Positions 17,257 to 25,933 of a DNA stretch of 64,000 bases are shown here, in pieces. Under the pieces are notes generated by a model. It did no database searches and had not been told where the DNA came from. It saw nothing but the letters and a program-made list of their open reading frames with translations. Source of the DNA: Microlunatus kandeliicorticis (GTDB taxonomy: Bacteria > Actinomycetota > Actinomycetes > Propionibacteriales > Propionibacteriaceae); the NCBI RefSeq assembly GCF_014137855.1, contig NZ_JACGWT010000007.1, positions 1-64,000 on the forward strand. Reading direction: 5' to 3'. Both the position numbers and the translations under genes were made by a program. Position 1 is the stretch's first letter. Every line of letters begins with the position of its first letter.

Positions 17257-17330
17257 TCGACGGGCTCAGGGCACCGTGGCCGCGGTGCCCTGGGCCCGTC
17301 GTCGTCCCGGGGCCCGTCGAAGGGCGCAAC
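17257..17330. repeat. TTCGACRGGCTCAG-type inverted pair
   Basis: The arms CCCTTCGACGGGC and GCCCGTCGAAGGG face each other around an inner GGGCACCGTGGCC/GCGGTGCCC hairpin, between the cobA/hemD fusion and hemB. It is a member of the dispersed family described at 59955-60755 and may attenuate transcription within the haem operon. Confidence 0.65.
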
Positions 17331-17340
17331 GAAGAGAGAA

Positions 17341-18366
17341 GTGATTGTGGAGCTGACCCACCGACCCCGCCGGCTGCGGACCACCCCGGTGCTGCGGGCG
17401 ATGGTCGCCGAGACCTCGGTCGAACCCCGGCAGCTGGTGCTGCCGGTGTTCGTCGCCGACGGCATCGACGAGCCGCGACCGATCGGATCGATGCCCGGGG
17501 TCGTCCAGCACACCCTCGACAGCCTGCGGGCCACCGCCGCCGCGGCGGCCGAGGCCGGGCTGGCCGGGGTGATGCTGTTCGGCGTACCGAAGCCCGAGGA
17601 CAAGGACCCGACCGGCAGCCAGGCGCTGGCCGAGGACGGGATCCTCAACCGGGCGATCGCCGCGGTCCGCGCCGAGGTCGGCGACACCACCCTGGTGATG
17701 AGCGACGTCTGCCTCGACGAGTTCACCGACCACGGGCACTGCGGGGTGCTGACCACCATGGCGACGGGTGCGGTGGTGGTCGACAACGACGCCACCGTCG
17801 AGCTGTACGCCGAGATGGCCCGGGCGCACGCGGCCGCCGGCGTCCACCTGGTAGCCCCCAGCGGGATGATGGACGGCCAGGTCGGGGCGATCCGCGCCGC
17901 GCTCGACGCCGACGGCGCCCAGGACGTGGCGATCCTGGCCTACGCGGCGAAGTTCGCCTCGTCGTTCTACGGGCCGTTCCGCGAGGCGGTCGCCTCCTCG
18001 CTGCAGGGTGACCGGCGGGCCTACCAGCAGGACGGCGGCAACGTCCGCGAGGCGCTCCGCGAGGTCGCGCTCGACGTCGAGCAGGGCGCCGACCTGGTGA
18101 TGGTCAAGCCGGCGCTGCCCTACCTCGACGTGATCGCCCGGGTCCGCGACCTGGTCGACGTGCCGGTCGCGGCCTACAACATCTCCGGGGAGTACGCGAT
18201 GGTCGAGGCGGCCGCCGCGCACGGCTGGATCGACCGCGAGGCGGCGATCAGCGAGACGCTGACCTCGATCCGCCGGGCCGGCGCGGACGTCGTACTGACC
18301 TACTGGGCGCTCGAGTGGGCGCTCGGTCGGGAGCAGGGCCGGGGTCGCCGGGCCGGTGGCCGCTGA
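17341..18366 (+). CDS. hemB: delta-aminolevulinic acid dehydratase (porphobilinogen synthase)
   Basis: A 341-residue enzyme condensing two 5-aminolevulinates. The metal-binding stretch SDVCLDEFTDHGHCGVL, AKFASSFYGPFREA with the first Schiff-base lysine, and LVMVKPALPYLDV with the second are all present. Two in-frame GTG starts occur at 17341 and 17347. An AGAGAG element is better spaced for the second, which would remove two residues. It sits between the cobA/hemD fusion and hemL. Confidence 0.96.
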   Translation: MIVELTHRPRRLRTTPVLRAMVAETSVEPRQLVLPVFVADGIDEPRPIGSMPGVVQHTLDSLRATAAAAAEAGLAGVMLFGVPKPEDKDPTGSQALAEDGILNRAIAAVRAEVGDTTLVMSDVCLDEFTDHGHCGVLTTMATGAVVVDNDATVELYAEMARAHAAAGVHLVAPSGMMDGQVGAIRAALDADGAQDVAILAYAAKFASSFYGPFREAVASSLQGDRRAYQQDGGNVREALREVALDVEQGADLVMVKPALPYLDVIARVRDLVDVPVAAYNISGEYAMVEAAAAHGWIDREAAISETLTSIRRAGADVVLTYWALEWALGREQGRGRRAGGR

Positions 18367-18423
18367 CCGTCGGCTGAGTCGGGCACCCGGGCGCCGGGGC
18401 CACGGCCAGTAGTCTCGAGGACG

Positions 18424-19791
18424 ATGACCACCACCTCGAGCACGTCCTCGGCCCGCGCCCTGCCCGACACCGCGAAGGACGCCCGGTCGGCCGAGCTGTT
18501 CGCGCGCGCCCAGCAGGTCACCCCGGGCGGGGTGAACTCGCCGGTCCGCGCGTTCAACGCGGTCGGCGGCACCCCGCGGTTCATCGCGCACGCCCACGGG
18601 CCCTACCTGGTCGACGTGGACGGCAACGAGCTGGTCGACCTGATCTGCTCCTGGGGGCCGCTGCTGCTCGGCCACGCCCATCCGGAGGTGCTGGCCGCGG
18701 TGGCCGCCGCGTCCGGCCACGGCACCTCCTACGGCGCCCCGACCCAGGCCGAGGTCGAGCTCGCGGCCGCGATCGTCGACCGCACCCCGGTCGACCAGGT
18801 CCGGCTGGTCAACAGCGGCACCGAGGCCACCATGACCGTGCTCCGGCTGGCCCGCGGCGTCACCGGCCGGGACAAGATCGTCAAGTTCGCCGGGTGCTAC
18901 CACGGGCACGTCGACGCGCTGCTCGCCTCGGCCGGCAGCGGGGTGGCCACGCTCGCGGTGCCCGGCACCCCCGGGGTCACCGCGGCCACCACCGACGACA
19001 CCATCGTGCTGCCCTACAACGACCGTGCTGCGGTGCGGGCCGCCTTCGAGCGGTACGGCGACCAGATCGCCTGCGTCATCACCGAGGCGGCCTGCGGCAA
19101 CATGGGCGTGATCCCGCCCGGGGTCGAGGACGGCGTCGGGTTCAACACCTTCCTCGCCGAGATCTGCACCTCCCACGGCGCGCTGTTCGTCTCCGACGAG
19201 GTGATGACCGGGTTCCGGATCACCCCGTCCGGCCAGTACGGCATCGACGGCGTGGTGCCCGACCTGATGACCTTCGGCAAGGTGATGGGCGGCGGGTTCC
19301 CGGCGGCGGCGTTCGGCGGCCGGGCCGAGCTGATGAACCACCTGTCGCCGGTCGGCGGGGTCTACCAGGCGGGCACGCTGTCGGGGAACCCGGTGGCCAC
19401 CTCGGCCGGGCTGGCCACGCTCCGGCTGGCCACCGCCGAGGTCTACGCGGCCGTCGACGCCGCTTCGGCCCGGCTGCAGGCCGAGGTCGGTGCGGCCCTC
19501 GACGCGGCCGGCGTCCCGCACGTCATCCAGCACGCCGGCAACCTGTTCAGCGTGTTCCTGGTGCCCGAGGGGACGACGTCGGTGCCCGACTACGCCACCG
19601 CGCAGACCCAGTCGACCCGGGCCTACGCCGCGTTCTTCCACAGCATGCTCGACCACGGCGTCTACCTGCCGCCGAGCGCGTTCGAGGGCTGGTTCCTCTC
19701 CGCTGCGCACGACGACCGCGCGCTCGACCGGGTGGTCGACGCCCTCCCGGCCGCGGCCCGGGCGGCGGCCGAGGCGGCCGAGGCGGCCTGA
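18424..19791 (+). CDS. hemL: glutamate-1-semialdehyde 2,1-aminomutase
   Basis: A 455-residue PLP enzyme making 5-aminolevulinate. It contains [36 protein letters not shown] and [12 protein letters not shown], and the PLP lysine is in [18 protein letters not shown]. The N-terminus carries a Ser/Thr-rich extension. A TAGTCT box 8 nt before ATG 18424 suggests its own leaderless promoter. Confidence 0.97.
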   Translation: MTTTSSTSSARALPDTAKDARSAELFARAQQVTPGGVNSPVRAFNAVGGTPRFIAHAHGPYLVDVDGNELVDLICSWGPLLLGHAHPEVLAAVAAASGHGTSYGAPTQAEVELAAAIVDRTPVDQVRLVNSGTEATMTVLRLARGVTGRDKIVKFAGCYHGHVDALLASAGSGVATLAVPGTPGVTAATTDDTIVLPYNDRAAVRAAFERYGDQIACVITEAACGNMGVIPPGVEDGVGFNTFLAEICTSHGALFVSDEVMTGFRITPSGQYGIDGVVPDLMTFGKVMGGGFPAAAFGGRAELMNHLSPVGGVYQAGTLSGNPVATSAGLATLRLATAEVYAAVDAASARLQAEVGAALDAAGVPHVIQHAGNLFSVFLVPEGTTSVPDYATAQTQSTRAYAAFFHSMLDHGVYLPPSAFEGWFLSAAHDDRALDRVVDALPAAARAAAEAAEAA

Positions 19792-19937
19792 GGCGCAAAC
19801 CAGTTCGGACGACGGCGCGGGCGTGGGGCAGGACACACAGGCCGACCGTGTAAGACAGCACCCGGCCCGGCGCCCCGGGCGGAACAAGGAGACAGGCCGG
19901 CACGCACCGGCCCGAGGACGAAGGAGACGGCGAGCCG

Positions 19938-20594
19938 ATGAGCGGTGAGCGCACCGTGGTCCACCTGATGCGGCACGGCCAGGTGGAGAACCCGCACGGC
20001 GTGCTCTACGGCCGCCTGCCCGGCTACCACCTGTCCGAGCTCGGCCGCCGGATGGCGCTCCAGGCAGCGGAGTCGTTCCGCGGGCTGGATCTGGTCCACC
20101 TGCGCTGCTCGCCGCTCGAACGCGCCCAGGAAACCATCGCGCCGGTGGTCGAGATCGTCGACCTCCCGGTGATCACCGACGGCCGGGTGATCGAGGCCGA
20201 CAACTACCTCGAGGGCCGCACCTTCAGCGCCAAGAACTCCGCGCTCAAGGACCCGCGCACCTGGCGCTACCTGCGCAACCCGCTCAAGCCGTCCTGGGGG
20301 GAGCCCTACCGGCAGATCGTGGCCCGGATGCGGGCCGCGATCGCCGACGCGCGCGAAGCCGCCGCCGGGCACGAGGCCCTGATCGTCAGCCACCAGCTGC
20401 CGATCTGGATGGCCCGCTGCGACGCCGAGGGCCGCCGGCTCGCGCACGACCCGCGTCGCCGCGAGTGCACGCTGGCCAGCGTCACCAGCCTCACCTTCCA
20501 GGGCAGCCGGCTGACCGCCGTGAGCTACCGGGAACCCGTCGCCGACCTGCTCCCGGGCAAGGAGCGGTCCACGAAGTTCGTCGCCGGAGCCTGA
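19938..20594 (+). CDS. histidine phosphatase family protein
   Basis: A 218-residue branch-1 histidine phosphatase. The catalytic motif is LMRHGQVENP near residue 10, the second conserved Arg is in LRCSPLERAQETI, and the second His is in ALIVSHQLPIWMARC. It was once annotated as phosphoglycerate mutase in such genomes. Its constant position in front of the cytochrome c maturation genes suggests a linked but unknown role. The stop overlaps the next start by one base (TGATG). Confidence 0.88.
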   Translation: MSGERTVVHLMRHGQVENPHGVLYGRLPGYHLSELGRRMALQAAESFRGLDLVHLRCSPLERAQETIAPVVEIVDLPVITDGRVIEADNYLEGRTFSAKNSALKDPRTWRYLRNPLKPSWGEPYRQIVARMRAAIADAREAAAGHEALIVSHQLPIWMARCDAEGRRLAHDPRRRECTLASVTSLTFQGSRLTAVSYREPVADLLPGKERSTKFVAGA

Positions 20595-21211
20595 TGGCGC
20601 ACCCCGTCCAGACCGCCCGTCCCACCCGTCGGTCCCGGCGCACCGGTCTCGCGCTGCTCCTCGCCGGGCTGCTCGCGCTCACCGGCTGCGCGGCCAACAG
20701 CGGCGCGGAGCAGACCCGGACCGGCTCGCAGACCGGCTACGTCGGCACCCGCCAGCTCACCCGGGTGCCGGTCGGCGACCGCGAGAAGGCACCGGTGGTG
20801 AGCGGGCCGCGGCTCGGCGGCAGCGGGACGATCTCCAGCGCCGACTACGCCGGCACGGTGCTCGTGATCAACGTCTGGGGCTCGTGGTGCCCGCCGTGCC
20901 GGGAGGAGGCGCCGGGGCTGCAGAAGGCCGCCGAGGAGACCCGCGGCAAGGCGCAGTTCCTCGGCATCAACAACCGCGACTTCGGTGAGGCCGCGCCGGC
21001 CGCGTTCGTCCGGGCCAACAAGATCAGCTACCCGAGCATCTTCGACCCGTCCGGCACCCAGCTGGTGAAGTTCGCCGGCAACCTGCCGCCGAGCGCGATC
21101 CCGTCCACCCTGGTGATCGACGCCCAGGGCCGGATCGCGGTGCGCATCCTCGGCCCGATCAGCGCCGACACTCTGGTCGACATCGTCGACGACGTGGCCG
21201 CGGGCCGGTGA
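20594..21211 (+). CDS. TlpA/ResA-like thiol-disulfide lipoprotein
   Basis: A 205-residue exported thioredoxin-fold protein. A basic start and hydrophobic stretch end in the lipobox LLALTGCAAN, so it should be anchored outside the membrane. The active site is GSWCPPCREEAPG, and LPPSAIPSTLVID holds the cis-proline. It probably keeps apocytochrome c haem-binding cysteines reduced, receiving electrons from CcdA encoded next. Confidence 0.92.
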   Translation: MAHPVQTARPTRRSRRTGLALLLAGLLALTGCAANSGAEQTRTGSQTGYVGTRQLTRVPVGDREKAPVVSGPRLGGSGTISSADYAGTVLVINVWGSWCPPCREEAPGLQKAAEETRGKAQFLGINNRDFGEAAPAAFVRANKISYPSIFDPSGTQLVKFAGNLPPSAIPSTLVIDAQGRIAVRILGPISADTLVDIVDDVAAGR

Positions 21212-21981
21212 CGGGGCTGGTCGCGATGGACGTCGGCAGCTGGGCGCAGAGCGCGGTGGGCGGCACGATGCTGCTCGCCCTGCCGGTGGCGCTGCTGGCC
21301 GGCCTGGTCTCGTTCTTCTCGCCGTGCGTGCTCCCGCTGCTGCCGGGCTACCTCTCGTACGCGACCGGTCTCGGTGCCGCCGAGGTGGTCGAGGGCAGCC
21401 GACGCCGCGGCCGAATGCTGGCCGGCTCGCTGCTCTTCGTGGTCGGATTCGCCTTCGTGTTCGTCTCCGGCGGGCTGGTCTTCGGTGCGGTCGGCCAGCT
21501 GCTGTACGCCCACCGCCGGGCGATCTCGGTGGTGATCGGTGCGGTGACGATCGTCCTCGGGCTCGTGTTCAGCGGGCTGCTGCCGCTCGGGCGCCGCGAG
21601 CTCCGGTTGCGCTGGACGCCCAAGGTGGGGGTGGCGGCCGCCCCGCTGCTCGGGGTGGTCTTCGGGATCGGCTGGACCCCGTGCCTGGGTCCGACGGTCG
21701 GCACCGTGCTCACCCTGGCGCTCAACGAGGCCAGCGCGTTCCGGGGCGCACTGCTGGCCTTCGTCTACGCGCTCGGGCTCGGCATCCCGTTCGTCGCGGC
21801 GGCGCTGGCCTACGGCCGGATGGCCCGGACGGTCGGGGTGGTGCGGCGTCACCAGCGGGCGCTGATGCGCGCGGGCGGTCTGATGATGGTGCTGGTCGGG
21901 GTGCTCCTGGTCAGCGGACTGTGGGACAAGGCGATGATCTGGCTGGTCAGCTGGGCCGGCCGGTTCACGCCGGTGATCTGA
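21208..21981 (+). CDS. ccdA: CcdA-type cytochrome c biogenesis membrane protein
   Basis: About 257 residues with six membrane helices. The paired redox cysteines are in FFSPCVLPLLPGYLSY (helix 1) and GIGWTPCLGPTVGTVL (helix 4), the DsbD/CcdA signature. It carries reducing power across the membrane to the TlpA-like protein. The GTG start overlaps the previous stop; ATG 21226 is an alternative start. Confidence 0.95.
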   Translation: MTGLVAMDVGSWAQSAVGGTMLLALPVALLAGLVSFFSPCVLPLLPGYLSYATGLGAAEVVEGSRRRGRMLAGSLLFVVGFAFVFVSGGLVFGAVGQLLYAHRRAISVVIGAVTIVLGLVFSGLLPLGRRELRLRWTPKVGVAAAPLLGVVFGIGWTPCLGPTVGTVLTLALNEASAFRGALLAFVYALGLGIPFVAAALAYGRMARTVGVVRRHQRALMRAGGLMMVLVGVLLVSGLWDKAMIWLVSWAGRFTPVI

Positions 21982-21991
21982 GGACGAGGCG

Positions 21992-23761
21992 ATGAGCAGC
22001 GATCTGCAGACCGATGCGACCCGGACGGTCGAGGAGACCGAGCCGGGGCGTCCGGACGGCACCGGCGGGTCGGACGGGGCCGGCGGCGGGGACGGCAACG
22101 GCCGCGACCCTGGCCCGTCGAAGGGCGCGCCCGCGCTCGGGCTGGTCGGCGGGCTGCGGTTCCTCTGGACCCAGCTCACCTCGATGCGCACCGCGTTGGT
22201 GCTGCTGTTCGCGCTCGCCGTGGCCGCGATCCCCGGGTCGGTCATCCCGCAGCGCAAGATCTCGCCGATCGCCGTCGACGACTTCATCAGCCAGCACCGC
22301 ACGCTCGGCCCGCTCTACGACAAGGTCGGACTGTTCGCGGTCTACAGCTCGCCCTGGTTCTCCGCGGTCTACCTGCTACTGTTCGTCTCCCTGATCGGCT
22401 GCATCGTCCCTCGGGTGCTGACCTACGCCAGGGCCGTCCGCGCCAAGCCGGTGCGGACGCCGCGGAACCTCGGCCGGCTGCCGGTCGCGGAGAGCTGGGA
22501 GAGCGCCGACGAGGCCTCGGTGGTGCTGGACCGGGCCGAGGCCGAGCTGCGGCGACGCCGCTACCGGGTCGCGCGCCGCACCGACGCCGGCGGCGAGTCG
22601 GTCTCGGCCGAGCGCGGCTACCTGCGCGAGGCGGGCAACCTGGTCTTCCACCTCAGCCTGCTGTTCGTGCTGCTCGGAGTGGCCATCAACGGGCTGACCC
22701 AGTTCCGCGGCAGCAGCGTGGTGGTGGTCGGGCAGGGCTTCTCCAACAGCCTGAGCCAGTACGACGACTTCAGCGCCGGCGGTCTGTTCAGCGAGCGGCA
22801 GCTGGTGCCGTTCAGCCTGCAGCTGACCGACTTCCAGGTGCGGTTCGAGACCGGGCCGGTGCAGACCGGGGCGGCGCGACTGTTCAAGGCCACCCTCAAG
22901 GTCACCGACGCCCCCGGCGAGCCGGCCCGGACCGAGACCCTCGAGGTCAACCACCCGCTCAACATCGACGGCACCGACGTCCACCTGATCGGCCACGGGT
23001 ACGCGCCGGTGGTGACGGTCAAGGACGCCCAGGGCAATGTCGCCTTCTCCGGGCCGGTGGTGTTCCTGCCCCAGGACGGCAACTTCACCTCCTCCGGCGT
23101 GATCAAGGTCCCGGACGCCCGGCCCGAGCGGCTGGCGTTCCAGGGGCTGTTCCTGCCGACCGGCGCGATGACCCCGGCGGGACCGCAGTCGGTGTTCCCC
23201 GACCTGCTCCAGCCGCAGCTGCTGCTCAACGCCTGGGAGGGCAAGCCGCAGGCCGACACCGGCGTCCCGGAGAGCGTCTACACCCTCGACACCAGCGGGC
23301 TGACCCAGGTGCGGGACCCGAAGAACCCGAACCAGCCGTTCCGGTTCCTGCTCCGGCCGGGCTACGAGCAGAAGCTGCCGAACGGGCTGGGCACCATCCA
23401 GCTGACCGGCGTCCAGCGCTGGGTCAAGCTGCAGGTCGGCGACAGCCCCGGGGTCGGGGTCGCGCTGGTCGCGATCGGGACCGGCGTGCTCGGGCTGTGC
23501 TTCTCGCTGTTCGTCCGGCCGCGCCGGGTGTGGATCCGGGTGCGCCCGGCCGCCTCCGTCGGCGGCCCGGACCCGAATCATCCTGAGGACGGGGACGCGA
23601 CCGGTGCGGCCGCCGACCCAGCCGCGACTAGGGAAGGGCGTCGTACTGTGGTCGACGTCGGAGCCCTCGACCGGGCCGATGCCCGGACCGGTCTGGCCGA
23701 GGACGTGGCCGAGCTGGCCACCACCCTCGGCCGGCCCGCCACGACGCAGAAGGACGTGTGA
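21992..23761 (+). CDS. resB: cytochrome c biogenesis protein ResB
   Basis: A 589-residue System II haem-ligation subunit. A hydrophilic Gly/Asp-rich head of about 50 residues leads into LTSMRTALVLLFALAVAAIP, further helices, a large extracytoplasmic domain with VNHPLNIDGTDVHLIGHGY, and a last helix (VALVAIGTGVLGLCFSLFVR). A charged cytoplasmic tail follows. It partners with CcsB/CcsA, encoded next with a TGATG overlap. Confidence 0.94.
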   Translation: MSSDLQTDATRTVEETEPGRPDGTGGSDGAGGGDGNGRDPGPSKGAPALGLVGGLRFLWTQLTSMRTALVLLFALAVAAIPGSVIPQRKISPIAVDDFISQHRTLGPLYDKVGLFAVYSSPWFSAVYLLLFVSLIGCIVPRVLTYARAVRAKPVRTPRNLGRLPVAESWESADEASVVLDRAEAELRRRRYRVARRTDAGGESVSAERGYLREAGNLVFHLSLLFVLLGVAINGLTQFRGSSVVVVGQGFSNSLSQYDDFSAGGLFSERQLVPFSLQLTDFQVRFETGPVQTGAARLFKATLKVTDAPGEPARTETLEVNHPLNIDGTDVHLIGHGYAPVVTVKDAQGNVAFSGPVVFLPQDGNFTSSGVIKVPDARPERLAFQGLFLPTGAMTPAGPQSVFPDLLQPQLLLNAWEGKPQADTGVPESVYTLDTSGLTQVRDPKNPNQPFRFLLRPGYEQKLPNGLGTIQLTGVQRWVKLQVGDSPGVGVALVAIGTGVLGLCFSLFVRPRRVWIRVRPAASVGGPDPNHPEDGDATGAAADPAATREGRRTVVDVGALDRADARTGLAEDVAELATTLGRPATTQKDV

Positions 23762-24804
23762 TGAACGAGCAGGTGCTGTCGAACCTCAGCATGGTCACCT
23801 CGGTGGTGGTCTATCTGCTGGCGATGTTCGCGCACGCCGCCGAGTGGGCCTCCGCCCGGCGGCTGGACCCGGCCGCCGAGACGGTCGAGGGGTCCGTTAC
23901 CGAGACCGCCAGCCAGCGGGTCGCCGAGCGCGAGCTGGTGGCTGCGGGTGCCGGTGGCGGCAGCGTGGTCGAGGCGCCGGCCGCCGAGACGCTGGACAGC
24001 CACCCGGACGGGACCGGCGGCGCGGACGCGCCCGCCGAGGCCGGTGCGGTCCGGCAGCGGGTCGAGTCGTTCGGACGGATCGGGTTCGCGCTCACCGTGA
24101 TCGGGTTCGCGCTCAGCGTGCTCGGGGTGGTGCTCCGCGGGGTCGCCGCCGGGCGGGCGCCCTGGGGCAACATGTACGAGTTCACCACCGCCGCGATGGT
24201 GTTCATCGTCGCGGTCTACCTGGTGCTCGCCGGCCGGTTCCGGATGCGCTGGCTGGGGCTGCCGGTGACCCTGCTGGCCGCGATCGGCAACGGGCTCGCG
24301 GTGACGGTGTTCTACGTCGCCGTGGCGCCGCTGGTGCCGGCGCTGCACTCGGTCTGGTTCCTGATCCACATCGTCGCCGCGGCGATCTCCGGTGCCGCGT
24401 TCAACGTCGGCGGGGTCGCCTCGATCCTCTACCTGATCAAGCGGCGGGCCGAGAACAAGGGCGCGGTGCGGGGCTATCTGACCCGGCTGCCCGAGGCCCG
24501 CAAGATCGACGTCATCGCCTACCGGTTCAACGCCTTCGCCTTCCCGCTCTGGACGTTCACCGTGGCCGCCGGGTCGATCTGGGCCGAGTACGCCTGGGGT
24601 CGCTACTGGGGCTGGGACCCCAAGGAGACCTGGGCCCTGGTGACCTGGGTGATCTACGCCTGCTACCTGCACGCCCGCGCGACCGCGGGCTGGCGGGGTC
24701 GGAACGCCGCGATCATCGGGATCATCGGGATGGCGTCGTTCTGGTTCAACTTCATCGGGGTCAACCTGCTGTTCGCCGGCCTGCACTCCTACGCCGGGGT
24801 CTGA
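23761..24804 (+). CDS. ccsB: cytochrome c biogenesis protein CcsB (haem handling, WWD domain)
   Basis: A 347-residue System II partner of ResB. The haem-presenting tryptophan-rich motif is WGRYWGWDPKETWALVTW, followed by paired His residues in membrane helices. Residues about 35-100 are an Ala/Glu-rich, low-complexity cytoplasmic insert between the first helix and the rest. ATG 23761 overlaps the resB stop; the GTG just before it is an alternative. Confidence 0.94.
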   Translation: MNEQVLSNLSMVTSVVVYLLAMFAHAAEWASARRLDPAAETVEGSVTETASQRVAERELVAAGAGGGSVVEAPAAETLDSHPDGTGGADAPAEAGAVRQRVESFGRIGFALTVIGFALSVLGVVLRGVAAGRAPWGNMYEFTTAAMVFIVAVYLVLAGRFRMRWLGLPVTLLAAIGNGLAVTVFYVAVAPLVPALHSVWFLIHIVAAAISGAAFNVGGVASILYLIKRRAENKGAVRGYLTRLPEARKIDVIAYRFNAFAFPLWTFTVAAGSIWAEYAWGRYWGWDPKETWALVTWVIYACYLHARATAGWRGRNAAIIGIIGMASFWFNFIGVNLLFAGLHSYAGV

Positions 24805-24820
24805 TCCCCGCAGCCTCCGA

Positions 24821-24876
24821 CCGGGGCGGATCGACCGCGACTGCGCGGTCCGATCCGCCCCGTTCGCGCGTTCAGG
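24821..24876. repeat. 56-bp direct repeat, left copy (terminator hairpin)
   Basis: It contains a long stem (GGGGCGGATCG against CGATCCGCCCC, with inner CCGCG/CGCGG) and lies between the convergent ccsB and AbiEi/DUF559 genes. It matches 53 of 56 bases with the copy at 25878-25933. Both copies include the TGA stop of a leftward gene at the same position. Confidence 0.85.
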
Positions 24877-25819
24877 CGGCTCGGCGGCAGCGCGAGCAGC
24901 GGGTCGGTACCCCCGACCAACCCCGCAAGCGTAGGTTCTCGGCGACCTGTGCGGCCACGGCGCAGGGCGACCCGTGCACGTCGGCCCAGCCGAAACGGAG
25001 GGTGGTGAGGCCTGCGGTGGCCGCGGCGTTGTCGCGTCGCATGTCGCGGAAGCGCCCGGCGCCGGTGTGGCCGAGCCGGCCGTCGAGCTCGACCAGCACC
25101 CCGAAGGCGCGGTAGAAGACGTCGGCAACGGTCGCTCCGCGCCGGACCTGGCGCTCGGCGACCGGGAGCCCGTGGGCTCGTTCCACCTCGCGCAGGTAGG
25201 CGAGCTCGAGTGCGTTGTGCGCTCCGTCGGCCAGATCCTTCAGCAGGGCGGTGATGCGCGCCCGGTACCGGAGGCGGCTCCGCCGACGCACAGCGGCGAG
25301 CAGCCGTCGTGGATCGGTCCGGTGGGTCTGGACCGCGGCCGTCAGCCAGTCGACCACCTCGTGCTCCGGTCCGGACGACGCCAGGTCGACGGCGACGTCC
25401 TCCAGGAGTGCGCGCGGTGGGTCGCCCGGGCTGCGCGGGTCGCGCACCCCCGGGCGTTCGCGGACGAACCGCCAGGGCCCGTCGACCGTCGGTGGTGCGG
25501 TCGCGGACGGCACGAGGACGTCGATCTCGCCCGGTGCCCGGTCGAGCAGGCCCCAGCAGAAACCGGCGGCCCGACCGCCGAGCCGCGCGCGGTCGCCGCC
25601 GGTCAGCACCCCGGCCCAGGCCCAGGACGGCCAGGGCACCGGCCCCGGGAGCGTCCGGGCCACGCCGGGAGCGAGCCGGGTCCACAGCCCGTCCCGGGTC
25701 AGCCGGGTCCAGGTGTGCCGACCCAGACCGCACCCGAGCGCCTGCTCGCGGCTGACCACGTCCGCCTGCGCGCGGGCGAGCCGCAGCAGGATCGCGGGGA
25801 CGGGTTCGCGCCGGTGCAC
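24872..25819 (-). CDS. AbiEi antitoxin-like / DUF559 domain protein
   Basis: About 315 residues. The N-terminus (AILLRLARAQADVVSREQAL, then a WTRLTRDGLWTRLAPGVA winged-helix stretch) resembles AbiEi-type antitoxin domains. The C-terminal part (FGVLVELDGRLGHTG, then RDNAAATAGLTTLRFGWADV) is DUF559, a Vsr-like PD-(D/E)XK nuclease fold with its E-D and R/T-rich elements. Such fusions are common in actinobacteria and of unknown function. GTG 25819 is the likely start. No AbiEii toxin lies beside it. The gene sits exactly between two copies of a 56-bp repeat. Confidence 0.75.
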   Translation of the reverse strand: MHRREPVPAILLRLARAQADVVSREQALGCGLGRHTWTRLTRDGLWTRLAPGVARTLPGPVPWPSWAWAGVLTGGDRARLGGRAAGFCWGLLDRAPGEIDVLVPSATAPPTVDGPWRFVRERPGVRDPRSPGDPPRALLEDVAVDLASSGPEHEVVDWLTAAVQTHRTDPRRLLAAVRRRSRLRYRARITALLKDLADGAHNALELAYLREVERAHGLPVAERQVRRGATVADVFYRAFGVLVELDGRLGHTGAGRFRDMRRDNAAATAGLTTLRFGWADVHGSPCAVAAQVAENLRLRGWSGVPTRCSRCRRAA

Positions 25820-25877
25820 GCCCCGAGGCTGCTCGATCCGGGGGTGTCCGCACCAGACCCCCTGTGGACAACCGTGA

Positions 25878-25933
25878 CCGGGGCGGATCGGCCGCGACTG
25901 CGCGGTCCGATCCGCCCCGTTCACACGTTCAGG
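25878..25933. repeat. 56-bp direct repeat, right copy (terminator hairpin)
   Basis: The second copy of the hairpin at 24821-24876, with three base differences. It covers the end of the leftward MFS gene and lies upstream of the AbiEi/DUF559 gene. Confidence 0.85.
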
